Source: Pyropia yezoensis
Lineage: Eukaryota; Rhodophyta; Bangiophyceae; Bangiales; Bangiaceae
DNA: 64,000 nucleotides
Direction of reading: 5' to 3'
NCBI GenBank assembly: GCA_009829735.1
Contig: CM020618.1
Coordinates: forward strand, 30,046,894-30,110,893
Part shown: piece by piece, positions 22,692 through 34,300 of the stretch
How the letters are laid out: each line of letters opens with the position of its first letter
Numbering within the stretch: position 1 is the first letter of the stretch
Notes under the pieces: model-generated
What the model was told of the DNA's origin: nothing
The model's input: only the letters and a program-made list of their open reading frames with translations
Database searches by the model: none
Program-made: the position numbers and the translations under genes

Positions 22692-25600
22692 ATGAGTACG
22701 TTGAGGGCTTCCCAAGGACGTCTTCCCTCACAGACGAGGTTGTTTCTTCTCGCGCTGGGTACAATACGGAGCGCTGCTGCGTCAGCTGTTGACGGCGGCC
22801 GCCCTACGGAGCGGGGGCGTCCACAAGCAGCAGTGCGTCGCGCACCCCGGTTGTCACCGCCCCTTGGAGGGTCGCCAAGGCGCGCCCTTCCAGATCCGGC
22901 ATCGCGCGTCTCGGAGTCGCCGCCAGGGGGTCGAGGGGTGGCGACCGTCGCTGCTGTAGGAGTGCCGCCGCCTGCGGCTGTTGAGGATGATGGTGGCGGC
23001 CAACCGGCAAGAGACGCGCCCACGCCGACGGGCAGTGACTCGTTGCGGCGCCCTCCCACGGTTTCTCCCGCTTGACTTGCTGTGCGGCGGGGTGGAGCGC
23101 GTCGGCGGGACGCGGAGCGCGGCTCTCTCTTTCCCGGCAGCGCGGCGATGGGGCTGAGCGGTGCCGGGGCGGTAGCAGCACCCTGTGATCGCACCGTGAG
23201 CGGTACCGGCGACCGCAGCAGCACTGCCCAGGCGCGCTCATCTGCACCATCTTACGTGGCCTCCATCGCCACCAAGTCGCCTGCTCCTGCTTCTGGTGCA
23301 GACAACCCGCCAGCACCGGACGCTGGAGAAATGGAAGAGGAAGACCTGTCAGATACCGAGACCGGATTGGCCCTCATGACCGAGGTACGGAAGATTCTTT
23401 GTGTCGAGTGCGACGACAGTAAAGAGGCTGTACCTGGCAGTAAGGATCTTGGGGTTGGAGGAGCTGGCGAAGGGTCCTGTGGCACCGATGGTGCCGATGG
23501 AGACGGTGAAGAAGCTGTCGTCAACGATGATGCAGAGTACGATGACGAGGAAGTGCTTGAGCCAGAAGATGTGGACGCTGATGTGCCGCCAACTGTTGCT
23601 GTCGCGTCGAACGCGGCGACAAACAGGGCGCCGCGCCGCAGCACGCGGCCACCTGGCGCGATGCAGACCTACCTCAACGCTATCCGCCACAAGCTCGGCA
23701 CCAGCACCTCGTTCCTGACCTCCCTGAAGAGCAATGTCATCTACCCCCCTAACCCGCTGCTCAAGGCGAATGCAGCCAGCTCTGAAGTGTTTTACCGGCC
23801 CAAGGTCATCATTTTCGCGCCGCGTAGCAGCAAGGGGAACCGGCATAAGAAGCGCTGCCCTGTGTGCAACGGCTCCAAGGTGCACGGGGACGGCTGGACC
23901 AAGTTCAGGTGGTTCATTGACGTCGAAGACTGCTTCTTTATCATCGCGAAGCGGTACAGGTGCCAGGCGAGGCACCCGAACAACACCGTTGCTGCCTGGG
24001 ACAAGCGGCACCTCAAGACGGCCCTCCCCCACATCCGGGCGCTGCTGCCGGTCATCGTAACTAGGACGCTAGGCCTCACGCAGACGCTGTTTGACATGAT
24101 GCGGCCACTGCTGGACTAGGGAGTTGGGACGGGACCTTTTGCAAACATGATCAGGGAGAACCAGATGCGCACCCTTCACCGATGGGAGCAGGCGTACCTC
24201 TCATGCTTGGCGAAGATTAGGCGTGAGGCCGGTGACGGGAAGTACACGCTGAGGCGGGGGGGGGGAGCTCTACCACGCTTCTCCCAGTTTAGCACGCATG
24301 ACGGCTATAACGAGTGCTACGGGTCGGCGCACTACTTCCGCAGCCTGTACACGACGGAGATGGCCAAGCTGGAGCCGCCGTTGAAGCAGCACAGCGCGGG
24401 CATACCCACGCAGCTGCTGAGTGGCGACCACTTCATAAAGATCATCAAGTGCAACTCTACGTTCAACGGGAAGCGGCTATTCTTGGCCGCCTTCTCGCTT
24501 GTTCAAGAGCACACGGAGGTGATGGCGACCGTCTTGACGCAGAACAAGTCTCTCGAGGAGCTACCAGAGCTCCTGGAGGGGGTCCAGATGCGGCTGGTCT
24601 CGCTTTGGCTGCCGTCTGCGCAAGCCGAGGTCTTTTTCACGGACAACCCGACGGCGGAAGTGAGCTTCCTTGAGACCGGTTACCGCGGCCTGAATAAGAC
24701 CACCAAGCCCCTCCGTGCGCTTGGGGGGCGGACGTGCTCGGACGTGCTGGCCAAGCGTCCAATGCTGGACTATCCTGTTGGTCACTGCACGTAGTACATC
24801 ACATCACGTCCCGAGACGCCGCGGCATTGGCAGGGGACATCTTTCGTCAAGACCTGGCGGCGGACACCAAGCAGCGCGGCGTACCCGCGGTGATTGGGCT
24901 TGACGCTGAGTGGTGGATCAAGCCGGGCGCGTTCAGGAAGGTGCAGGTCCTCAAGCTGTCTTCTAGGTCACAGACGCTGGTGCTGCACTTCGGCTTGATG
25001 GGCACTGTGTCCCACCAGCTCACCAAACTTCTCGGCGAGTTAAACATTGGCAAGGCGGGCAAGATAATCGCCGGCGATGCGGCGAAGCTGAAGGTGAAGT
25101 GGGATCTCACCGTGGCAGGGTGGGTTGAGCTTGGGATGTACGTCAAGATGCGCAAGCGCATCCCTATCGCGGGCATCTAGTTGGCGGCCTTGACGCAGGT
25201 GTTGCTGGACAGGACAATGGAAAAGAGTGAGGACCTCCGCTTTGGCGACTGTAGCGCCCCTCTGCGCCCTGAGGCGATCAAGTTCGCCGGGCCGGATGCG
25301 TACGCGTCGTTCGCAACTTGTGAGGCGGCGCGCACGATGGCCCCCGCCACACCCGACCCCGGTGCTACCCCTGCTGGGCTTCGCGTGTACCTAAAGAACT
25401 CCATCGGCACGCGCCGCGCGGCGCGCTGCACTGTTGTCGGTGCAAACGCCGAACAGCTGACTACCGATGCCGTCCATCTGGAGCTGGAGGAAGTGTACCT
25501 TCTAGGCTACGCCTTTCCAAAGATTATGGACCAGCCGTCCTTGTCGCTGCGCGAAATGGCTGCGGAAGAGGCCAGCAAGGGGAAAAAGCCTATTTCGCTG

Positions 25601-27320
25601 GGCTCAAGATTGCACTTCCGCAGCAGCCAGCATCCTGTGGAGAGGCGTCGCGGCGCAGACAGTAGTGCGCAGCGGTGGGTGCTGGCGGCCTTAGGGGAGG
25701 GAGACTGGCAGGTTGACGCGCTGCAGTCGCTAACAGAGGCCGCACGTCTTATTATTGACGCGGGCGTCGTCAATGGGAGGGGCTCTGACGGGCAGTCGGC
25801 GGGAGCGGATAGCGGCGTTCATCCCGACAGGGCGGACAGCGAGGAGGCGGCCGAACCTGCGGAGGAGGAATTCCTAGACCCTGAGCTCTCCGAGGAGCCG
25901 TCACCAGGTTATCTCCCGCGCGGGTCGCGCTCGGGGGTGCGGGGGGACGTTATGCACGCGATGGACCGGATACTGCGCGGCGTGTAAAAGAACCATGGGG
26001 CGCTTCCTTTGTTCAGCCGCTGCTTGGCGCACGCCGTCATGATCTACTACGAGAGCGACGCACACGCTGCCTAGCGGGTGGCAGCGGAGGTCTTATTCAG
26101 CATGTAGTGGGACAAGGTCAGGTACCGCCACCCGGAGTGGGTGGCACGGCGAGTGCGGCGCGTGGTTCGTGCCCCCACCCAGCTGGTTCCCCGCATCCAG
26201 AGCGTGTTGCGGCAGTTTGGTTCTATGCTGGACGCAAGCACGCGGCAGCCACTTTTTAACGCTGCGGCTCGGAGGGCGGCGCGACAGATGGTGAAGATGG
26301 CGCAGGAAGGGCGGCTTACGGATCCGGCTGACGTCGCCCTGTACGTGTTCAGGGGGAGGGACCGCAAAAACTTGCCGCTGTGGCTGTGCTGCCGCGGCAC
26401 GAACCGCAACGAAAGGAGCGTGCACAAGAAGCTGGCGCGCAACTTCATGAGCATGCAGACGGCGTCGGTGGAGCTGGGGCACTTCTCGCTGCTCGAGTGG
26501 GTGCAAAGGCACAACCTCTGGGCGGTGCACAACACACAGACTTCCACTCGTTCCGTCACTACGTCGTCTGGATCCTGGAGGACATCCTGCGGCTCCAGGA
26601 CGAGGTCTACGGCGAGCGCGTGTCTTTTCTCACTCACAAGTGTGCGATGGAGCTACGGCTTCCCGACTCCCAGTGTAGCGCCCTTCCCATCCCCCGAGCG
26701 GCCGCGGCGACGTACTTGCTACCACATGGAGATCTTCTGTAGACGCTGCTACCGATCCTGCGTACGATCTCGGCCCAGATGCAATGGCTGGCGAAGCGCA
26801 GGGGGGTGGACGTACCAGTGCTGCCTGTGCACTCCCTTGCCGGGAAGGTACTCTCCTTCAAGGTGCAGCGCAGGTTGCGGCAGCAGGTTAAGCGGCCGCC
26901 GTCCTACCTGGAGACGACGCCAGAGTACAACAAGTGCGTGTACGACTACTGGATGATGCTGGCGGGCGGCGTGGAGGGGAGCGGGCGCTCCAACCTGGTG
27001 CAAACGCTCAAGCCGGACCGATCCTTGAACACGGCGGCCCACATTGCGTCCTACGAGGCGTTTTATTATCGCAGTGAGAACACGCGGAGCACGCTGCTCT
27101 TCTTTGGGCCCATCGAGAAGCTGCGGGCAATCGCCAGCAGCAACGCGGCGTACTCGCCCTTTGGAGAAGACGCCTTATACACGACTACTTCGCGCTGGCT
27201 GGTTGCATTCCACAGCGCCGACGCTGCTCGGCGTACTGCGCCATCTGCCGCTCCGTCGGCGGCTATCACGTCGCCGCCGGGCTCAACGCATTCGGCAGCA
27301 GAGCGGCGCAGCGCTTTTGG
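22692..27320 (+). pseudogene. Large DDE-type transposase with embedded WRN/RNase D-like 3'-5' exonuclease domain, broken
   Basis: One reading path runs from the ATG at 22692 with several breaks. Segments in order: a Ser/Ala/Pro-rich N-terminus (TGA at 23073); an acidic linker; a zinc ribbon-like block (KKRCPVCNGSKVHGDGW, about 23850) like DUF6729 as I remember that family; TAG at 24117; a DDE-like half with LLSGDHFIKII (about 24420) and AEVFFTDNP (about 24630); a frameshift near 24785; a DEDDy exonuclease with VIGLDAEWW (about 24895), KIIAGDAAKLK and, after TAG at 25178, FAGPDAYASF (about 25285); an acidic linker; TAA at 25985; TAG at 26072 and 26102; a CRGTNRNERSVHKKL block (about 26390) supplying a candidate third acidic residue; a frameshift near 26530; TAG at 26742; and a Cys/His C-terminal block (CAICRSVGGYHVAAGL, about 27230-27320) in a third frame. 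All stops except the frameshifts are one C-to-T change from sense. Function inferred as transposition. Introns are an alternative for some breaks, but the stops lie in continuous, domain-like sequence. Confidence 0.65.
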
Positions 27321-27379
27321 AGAGAGCGCTTCAGACGAACGCCCAGCACCGTCTGCCGACAGGAGCGCTCCAGCACCGT

Positions 27380-27568
27380 CACCAGCGCGCCATGGCCACT
27401 ATTCTTGCCGGAGTACGGTGGCAGAGCTGTCTTGTGTACCTCGACGATATTATCGTGCTCTCCCGAATTCGGGAAGAGCACATTGACCATCTTGGTCAGG
27501 TGTTCATGCTACTTGCTGACGCCGGTGTATCACTGAACCCAAGCAAGTGCCACCTCTTCACTCAAGAG
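27380..27568 (+). pseudogene. Ty3/gypsy reverse transcriptase fragment, plus strand
   Basis: The frame reads CLVYLDDIIVLSRIREEHID and then LNPSKCHLFTQE, the catalytic YLDD and thumb region of a gypsy RT. The preceding GAPATFQ-type block is only partly recognisable and seems frameshifted. Similarity stops abruptly near 27568, where an oppositely oriented gypsy fragment begins. Confidence 0.8.
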
Positions 27569-28801
27569 ATGGGGAGACCTTTGGACAGCCAGGCTTCATT
27601 GGTGCTAGTCGAATCATCTTCGAAAGTCGGTCTACAATGACGTAAAAGCCATTGTGGCCCCTTGGGGTCAGTGGAAGAGGGGTGATGAAGTTCATGAAGA
27701 CACTCGCCCATGGTTGGATCGGTGGATCTAATGGTTTGAGGTGACACAGAGGTGAATGGGTGCCGGCCTTGTTTCGCTGGCTTAAATCACATGATTGTAC
27801 GTATCTTTGCATGTCCTTTCGCGTTGTCTTCCGGTAGTATTTGAAAGCAATAGCGTTGTTCGTTTTCTTGACTCCGATGTGCCCTTGGCTTGGGATATCA
27901 TGGTAGCCATCGAGTAGTCTTTGGCGTAGAGTTCCAACGGGGATGCACGTACGGGCACCTCGTTTCAACAACCTCATGTGAAGCCGATAGGGAGATACCG
28001 GGTCTTTGACTAGGTCGGCAAACTCGGGGTCCGCGTTGTACTCTTGGTCTAGGGTGGCAAGGTCTTGATCACTTTGGCTTATGGTCATGACGTTGTTTAT
28101 TTCAGTTTTCTCGGAAGGTATTTGGTGGTCTTAGTTAGCACGCGACTGAGGAGAACTTGACTGGGAGCGTGCTTGTCGGGGGCGTCTTGTGGCTGCCTCG
28201 AAAGGGCATCAGCTACGGGGCTGGATGTGCCCTTGATGGGGATTATCTTGAGATCGAATTGCTCCAACAGCTCCAACCACTTGACTTGGCGGTCATTAAG
28301 CCTTTCTTGGGTTTTCAGGTACCTTAAGGACTCATGGTCGGTGTGCACCTCGAAAGGTCTTCCATGGAGGTAGCAGCGCCAGTGCCGAATGGCTTCTACT
28401 ATTGCAAGCAATTCGCGCTCCCAGATACTGTAGCGCTGTCTGTGGATGTTCAGCGTCAATGGGAAGTAGGCCACTGGGCGTCATCCTTTTCCGTCATCTT
28501 GTTCAAACACAGCGCCAGCAGCATACCCACTGGCATCTGTGGACACAAAGATTGGGTACCTCTTGTCGAATGGCCTCAGTACTGGTGCACTTATCGTCAC
28601 GGTTTGTAGTTGCTCAAAAGCTTTCTGGGCGTCAGAGTTCCATTCAAGGTCGACGCTTCCAGTGAGCCTTGTGAGTGGGGCAGCCACGGATGCCATTTCC
28701 CTCATAAATCGACGATTGAAGTTGACCATGCCGACGAAGGCTTGCACATCCTTTTTGCTCCGTGGAGTTGCCCATGATCTAATGGCTTGGACCAGCGGCA
28801 C
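27569..28801 (-). pseudogene. Ty3/gypsy pol fragment: RT end, RNase H, integrase start
   Basis: On the minus strand 28801-28481 encodes the RT connection (KKDVQAFVGMVNFNRRFM and FVSTDASGYAAGAVFEQ). 28474-28097 encodes RNase H (YSIWERELLAIVEAIRHW, FEVHTDHESLRYL, VADALSRQP). 28088 to about 27583 encodes the integrase zinc finger (HDIPSQGHIGVKKTNNAIAF, YVQSCDLSQRNK) and the first core strand (FYVIVDRLSKMIRLAPM). The pieces are in order and separated only by frame changes or short gaps. Gag, protease, the RT catalytic part, the rest of integrase and LTRs are absent. One end is cut by the satellite, the other by the inverted RT fragment. Confidence 0.85.
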
Positions 28802-31002
28802 CGTTTGGCGGCTAGTTTTGGAGTGGCCTCAAACAAACACGATATTCAGTAGGTACTTCCACAGAAAGCGGCGTCTTGGACCGACACGCACCGCGGTGCA
28901 GAGGGCAAATTCCGGTTTTGATTGAAAACCGGAATTCGCACGCCGCGTCGCGCTGGCCCCCCGTGCATGAGCTGAGGCCAGCAGCTTTGGTGCCATCCGA
29001 CATGGCATCGATAGTTGGAGCATTCCACACCCACACTTCCGCCTGTGTCGCCACACGTACGGTGGTCCAGCGTGGATGCGCACTGGTCGGCCAAACCGCG
29101 ATATTTCGGCGCCCCCCACTACACACCAGCGGCATCGTGTGGTGGCTGATTTTGGAGTGGCCGCGGACAGAGACGATATTCAGAAAGTATTTGCACAGAA
29201 AACGGCGTCTTGGACCGACACGCACCGCGGTGCAGAGGGCAAATTCCGGTTTTGATTGAAAACCGGAATTCGCACGCCGCGTCGCGCTGGCCCCCCGTGC
29301 ATGAGATGAGGCCGGCAGCTTTGGTGCAATCCGGCACGGCATTGACAGAAGGAGCGTTTCGCACGGACACTGCCGCCTGTGTCGCCACACGTACGGTGGT
29401 CCAGCGTGGATGCGCACTGGTTGGCCAAACCGTGTTATTTGGACGCCCTCCGCCAGCCAACCGAGGCATCGTGTGGCGGATGGTTCTGGAGTGGCCACGG
29501 ACAGAGACGATATTCAAAAAGTATCTTCACCGAAAGCGGCGTCTTGGACCGACATGCACCGCGGTTCAGAGCGCAAGTTCCGGTTTTGATTGAAAACCGG
29601 AAATCGCACGCCGCGTCGCGCTGGCGCCCCGTGCATGAGCTGAGGCCGGCAACTTTGTTGCCACCCGATATGGCATCGATAGTTGGAGCATTCGGTACCC
29701 ACTCTTTCTTCAGTGTCGCCGCACGTACGGTGGTCCAGCGTGGATGCGCACTGGTCGGCCAAACCGCGATATTTTGGCGCCCTCCATCACCCACCAGCGG
29801 CATCGTGTGGTGGCTGATTTTGGAGTGGCCGCGGACGGAGACGATATTCAGAAAGTATTTGCACAGAAAACGGCGCCTTGGACCGACACGCACCGCGGTG
29901 CAGAGGGCAAATTCCGGTTTTGATTGAAAACCGGAATTCGCACGCCGCGTCGCGCTGGCCCCCCGTGCATGAGCTGAGGCCAGCAGCTTTGGTGCCATCC
30001 GACATGGCATCGATAGTTGGAGCATTCCACACCCACACTTCCGCCTGTGTCGCCACACGTACGGTGGTCCAGCGTGGATGCGCACTGGTCGGCCAAACCG
30101 CGATATTTCGGCGCCCCCCACTACACACCAGCGGCATCGTGTGGTGGCTGATTTTGGAGTGGCCGCGGACAGAGACGATATTCAGAAAGTATTTGCACAG
30201 AAAACGGCGTCTTGGACCGACACGCACCGCGGTGCAGAGGGCAAATTCCGGTTTTGATTGAAAACCGGAATTCGCACGCCGCGTCGCGCTGGCCCCCCGT
30301 GCATGAGATGAGGCCGGCAGCTTTGGTGCAATCCGGCACGGCATTGACAGAAGGAGCGTTTCGCACGGACACTGCCGCCTGTGTCGCCACACGTACGGTG
30401 GTCCAGCGTGGATGCGCACTGGTTGGCCAAACCGTGTTATTTGGACGCCCTCCGCCAGCCAACCGAGGCATCGTGTGGCGGATGGTTCTGGAGTGGCCAC
30501 GGACAGAGACGATATTCAAAAAGTATCTTCACCGAAAGCGGCGTCTTGGACCGACATGCACCGCGGTTCAGAGCGCAAGTTCCGGTTTTGATTGAAAACC
30601 GGAATTCGCACGCCGCGTCGCGCTGGCCCCCCGTGCATGAGCTGAGGCCAGCAGCTTTGGTGCCATCCGACATGGCATCGATAGTTGGAGCGTTCCACAC
30701 CCACACTTCCGCCTGTGTCGCCACACGTACGGAGGTCCAGCGTGGATGCGCACTGGTGGGCGAAACCGCGATATTTCGGCGCCCCACACTACACACCAGC
30801 GGCATCGTGTGGTGGCTGATTTTGGAGTGGCCACGGACAGAGACGATATTCAGTAAGTATTTGCACACAAAGCGGCGCCTTGGACCGACACGCACCGCGG
30901 TGCAGAGGGCAAATTCCGGTTTTGATTGAAAACCGGAATTCGCACGCCGCGTCGCGCTGGCCCCCCGTGCATGAGCTGAGGCCTGCACCTTTTGTGCCAT
31001 CC
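28793..31002. repeat. 334-bp satellite array with 1002-bp higher-order period
   Basis: Full monomers begin (at GACCGACACG) at 28879, 29213, 29547, 29881, 30215 and 30549; a final partial one begins at 30883 and stops near 31002, and a diverged part copy lies at 28793-28878. Units 1-2 and 4-5 are identical by eye, so 28879-29601 equals 29881-30603: a higher-order repeat of three monomers. Each monomer holds a perfect palindrome, ATTCCGGTTTT-GATTG-AAAACCGGAAT (28909-28935 in unit 1). 334 bases is not a multiple of three, so the long frames across it are artefacts. Centromeric or pericentromeric origin is an inference. Confidence 0.95.
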
Positions 31003-31347
31003 ATCGCCCGGGCGACTGGGGGCGGCCCGCCTCGTCGGCTGGGTCTGGCGGTGTGGCACGGGGGGGGGGACCCGACGGGCGCGCCCCGCGTGGCTGGCAC
31101 GACGGCGGTGCGGCGGCGCCGAGGCTGGCGGCGCCGGTGGTGGCGCCGGCGGTTGCACCGGCGGTGGCACGCGCGCTGGCGGGCGGCCCGCCGTCGTCGG
31201 TGGTGTCCACCGAGGGTCCCTGGGACCCGCTTCCACCTTCTCGTGGAGCTCTACGTTCCGGCGGTTCTGACTCCAGGGTTTATACCCCGGGTTCCCCACC
31301 ATCTCCTTAAGGAGGATAAGGTACCCCGTTGGTGTGGGCTTACGCCC

Positions 31348-34300
31348 AGATCACCACCACAACGCTGCAGCTGAAGGCCAACGCGATGGCATTCCTTGCC
31401 CTCAAACGCCCCACCGAAGTACGGGGCCGGCTTGACACCCGCGACAGTTCGCAGCAACTCGCCTAGTTCGAGGCAAAAGTTTTCCCCCGCCGCCTCTCCT
31501 TGCGAGTAGACGACCGCCTCTACCCCTAGCAGCAACAGCCACGCTGTAATGCCCAGCGTCAGATGGAGTAGCATGGGAGCCGTGTCGGCGGCGGCCACGA
31601 CCATGAGGGGCTGTTTCTCAATAGACAAGTGCTTGTCGGGCGCCAACGGTCGCGCGAGGGTGGAATTTCCACCAGCCGTGTACCGCTGGGCCATCTCCGA
31701 CGCGTGCGCCTCCGTGCGGGCCTGACCAGAGCCTAGGCTCCCATCCTGTATGCACCCATACTTCGTGACCATCAGCCCATTGGTCGCCGTCTCTTGTGCG
31801 AGCGCCGTGCACCATAGACATGGCATCCGACTCGTCGCACCTGAGTGGCCCGACCACGATGTCAGCCACGAGTAGTCGCCAGTGAGGATGAGCTGCACTT
31901 GCCATGTCTCACCCCGTACTAGGAGGCCATTTTCCCTGAGCTCCTCAATATCAGGAAGCCACGCCGCGCTCAGCTGCTTGAGCGCTGGGTAATCGTCCGT
32001 CTTGCACGGGAATACACCCAGCACGATGGAGCTTGTGGTATAAAACTCGATCCTCTCAGACACGTGTCAATATCCCTCGGAGGAAAGGGACAGGTAACAC
32101 AGAAAGGGGAACTACGAGAGTGGTATGCCTGTTGCCTCACGTGCCTGCTCACAGAGCAAACAGATACGCACGGTAGTGCACACGGGGAAGAGGAAAGCAA
32201 ACGCGCAGTTGTCTTTTTCCTGAGGGCGCGGGCCAAGGGCGCCTCGCTGTCCCTCTTAACGTGCATCTGGGGGAGCCTCGGCACGTTGGCCAGGTAGCCC
32301 CCCCATACCCCCGAGTGGCCCCGACCCGAGTCTAACCTCGTCAGGTCGGGGGCCACTATCACTACTAATTCTATTCCCACTCACTAATCTCACACTCAAA
32401 TTCTCTCAAATCAAGTCCATCACAAGTATGCAAAAACCCACCGGAAATCCCTCTCTCACGTGTGGATAGCGTAGTCCACCGCATCCCAGTGCCGGGCACG
32501 GGCCACGGCCGCCAACCATCACCACACGGCAGGCGTGTTCTGGCACCTGGTGCCCTCTGGTTGCAGTCCCGGGTCGGCGCCAAGTCGGGGCCAGGGATGC
32601 TACAGAGCTGCCGGTGCCAGCAGCGCACCGCTGATTGGCAATGCCAAGCCAAACCTTGACTGTGCTCTCACGACCTCCCTTATCCATTCCGAAACACAGA
32701 AGGATCGGCGGCTGGCCAGACACGTCGGTGTCGGTGGCCGCGGCGTGCTGGGGGCTGTGACCGCAGCGCCGCTCGGTGAGAGTCGCCGGAGCTGTGGGAG
32801 ACGCTCTTCCCGGCGCCGCCAAGCCACCCACAGTGCGGCTGGGCGAGCCACTGCCCAGGTCGTCACCCGCCTGGCGCGGGGTCACGGCGACGTCAGCCAG
32901 CGCTGGATCAGACGGGTGGACAGTCCTCCCGGCCGCATGGTCCGCCCCGACGTCCGCCGCGCCAGTGGGCGACGTGCCCCCTGGGGCACCCAGAGCAGGG
33001 CGTGGCCCATACCCGCCGAGCGCCCAGTCTGCCTGCAGCTGACCGGGTAGGTCAATGTCGAAGCCCCCCCCCAAACGGAGGGAGGACCGCCGGGCTGTTG
33101 CCGCGCAGACAGCCCCGCCGCCGGCGCCCTCGCCCTCCGCAGCTGAGGTGACAGGAATGGGCCGAGAGGAGGACGATGGGTCCCGCACGGGGCACTCTTC
33201 AAAAATCCCCTGTGCCACCAAGTTGTCCAATAAGGCTTGAACAGCAGCCCGCGGACTCACGAGATACGCCCCTGTCTCGTCTGTTGTCACAGCCGCGCCT
33301 CTCTCCCCGGCTGCTGCCGCTCGGTCCCGCATCAAGGCCTCCCGGCTGGCAAGGCCGCTGGAGCGCCCCCCCAGAAAAGACCGAATGTGGGCCCACGTTA
33401 CGCCGCTAATGCGGTGGGTCGCCTTAAACTCCGTTTGCTTCCTGACGGAGAGCGAGAAGAAGGGGCCCACGGCGCCGCCGGCAGACTGCGCCCTCCGATA
33501 AACAGCTGCCATAGCTGTCGTGATGGAGGCGGGGGATGCAGCGAGGCGGGCTGACACTAGAGCGGCGGTAGCGGCTCGACGCCGTCGATGTTGCCGCGGC
33601 CCAACATCAGCCTTGACGCCTTGAACCACGCGCCGGTACATCCGCTTTCTCCCGTTCACAAAGGACACCGAAATCTCTTCTGGCCGCTCACGTCGGATGT
33701 GCTCGATGAGAAGCTCCTCCACGGTACCGCTGTCTGGGGCGATGGACGTCGTCGGTCCCTCTGACAGCACCCACGGCGTACCACGATTGGGCTCCACGGC
33801 GACGCCCACAATTGAACATTCCTGCCACCGTGCTTGAGTGAGGGGTGGTCCAGAAATCCTGCCAACAGCTGTGGGAACTCCAGTAGGGTGCCGCCGTGCC
33901 GCTCGAGTAGCGCCTTCGGCCTTGGACTTGCAGGCCGAACAAACTTTGTCACGTTGAGATGGCGCGAGTGCATGTTGCGCGCGGGCCTTGTCTGGGACCC
34001 AGAGAAATGGCAAGGCCGCAGGGCCAGGGCAGTACTTCGCGAAGTTGTTTGTAGAAACGGAAGAATGAAGAACAGAGTGGCACTCTTGACCGCGTCCTTT
34101 ACCAGAGGGTAACACGTGCGCGTAGCAAGAAGAGCACGTCCCGAGCGCCACACCATTACTGTCCGTCCCGCCAGAGAGGGAGCACATGCGCACGCAGACG
34201 GAGGAGAGGAAGGCGACAGCGTCCGGGTCGTTGATGACTCCGGCGCGGACTGCCCGCTGCCACCGCTCGGTCCCCCGGCTGGGATACAAAAACGGCAAAG

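Noticed and set aside
17100-26744. Reassignment of UAG to glutamine
   Set aside because: Several TAGs sit at plausible Gln positions, but actin and cofilin end with TAG, many CAG codons coexist, and frameshifts occur too; decay of dead elements is simpler.
28812-30929. Long identical reading frames of 127-257 codons on both strands
   Set aside because: They are read-through of the 334-bp satellite, whose length is not a multiple of three; identical proteins simply mirror repeat copies.
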